Under the pieces are notes generated by a model. The model did no database searches and was not told the DNA's origin. It saw only the letters and a program-made list of their open reading frames with translations. DNA of 6,908 bases from Arenicella sp. (GTDB lineage Bacteria > Pseudomonadota > Gammaproteobacteria > Arenicellales > Arenicellaceae): the NCBI GenBank assembly GCA_016763815.1, contig JAESTB010000176.1:1-6908 (forward strand), read 5' to 3'. Both the position numbers and the translations under genes were made by a program. Positions 6,756 through 6,908 of this stretch are shown in pieces. Position 1 is the stretch's first letter. Each line of letters opens with the position of its first letter.

Positions 6756-6908
6756 ATGAATATAACTGCGAACATAATGGCCAAAAAAAGCCCAAATACA
6801 AATCTAACCACCTGGCTTCGCTCTAGCTTAGTAGCCATCGCCCTTGCGGCGGCAAGCGGTTGCGGTCAAAAAGGCCCATTAATTTTAGAGCGGGTGCCGG
6901 TTGACGAA
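6756..6908 (+). CDS. lptM: LptM-like lipoprotein (YifL/LppL family), C-terminus cut off by window edge
   Basis: The 51 visible codons encode a lipoprotein signal peptide and the family's hallmark. An n-region with Lys10, Lys11 and Arg22 precedes a hydrophobic core at about 24-33 (SLVAIALAAA), then the lipobox ASGC with Cys36, followed at once by CGQKGPL, the conserved motif of this family (CGLKGPLYF in E. coli). LptM is a small outer-membrane lipoprotein reported to assist oxidative maturation of the LPS translocon LptD/LptE. The n-region is longer than in E. coli, where the cysteine is near residue 20; a start at Met8 (6777) would shorten it by seven. In related bacteria this gene often precedes lysA and/or dapF, so those may lie just beyond the right edge. 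TATAAC at 6713-6718 is a possible -10, but it lacks a visible -35, and no terminator is seen after argH. Confidence 0.85.
   Translation, partial: MNITANIMAKKSPNTNLTTWLRSSLVAIALAAASGCGQKGPLILERVPVDE

Overview
The window looks like chromosomal DNA from a gammaproteobacterium of moderate GC content. The combination of HemX and HemY (haem-operon proteins typical of gamma- and betaproteobacteria), a gammaproteobacterial type ArgH, MutM and an LptM-like lipoprotein points there. I cannot name the genus. I see no insertion sequence, CRISPR array, tRNA, rRNA or prophage gene, and the genes share similar base composition, so this reads as core genome.

Layout. On the minus strand, read from right to left, lie a haem gene cluster and a repair gene: a single open frame encoding hydroxymethylbilane synthase joined to uroporphyrinogen-III synthase (hemC and hemD, 5059 to 3350), a 247-base gap, hemX (3102 to 1972), hemY (1969 to 734, two bases after hemX) and mutM (668 to beyond the left edge, C-terminus missing). 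On the plus strand, divergent from hemC, lie argH (5252 to 6682) and then the start of an lptM-like lipoprotein gene (6756 to beyond the right edge). About 190 bases between the hemC and argH starts hold the promoters for both directions.

How the genes work together. HemC polymerises four porphobilinogens into hydroxymethylbilane, and HemD closes and isomerises this unstable intermediate to uroporphyrinogen III. Having both in one chain would pass the intermediate directly between the two active sites (inference). HemX and HemY are membrane-anchored proteins usually encoded with hemC and hemD, and their exact roles remain unsettled. MutM excises oxidised purines, ArgH makes the last step of arginine synthesis, and LptM helps the LPS export translocon mature.

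The main point of interest is the HemC-HemD junction. The fusion rests on one five-adenine run. A shift of one base in either direction at this run meets a TAA stop just before a methionine codon that matches the usual start of HemD. The fusion may therefore be a real two-domain enzyme, the product of a single-base assembly error, or a frameshift-controlled pair of products. A small hairpin overlaps the internal HemD start. The other unexpected feature is the long gap, containing a GC-rich hairpin, between hemD and hemX.
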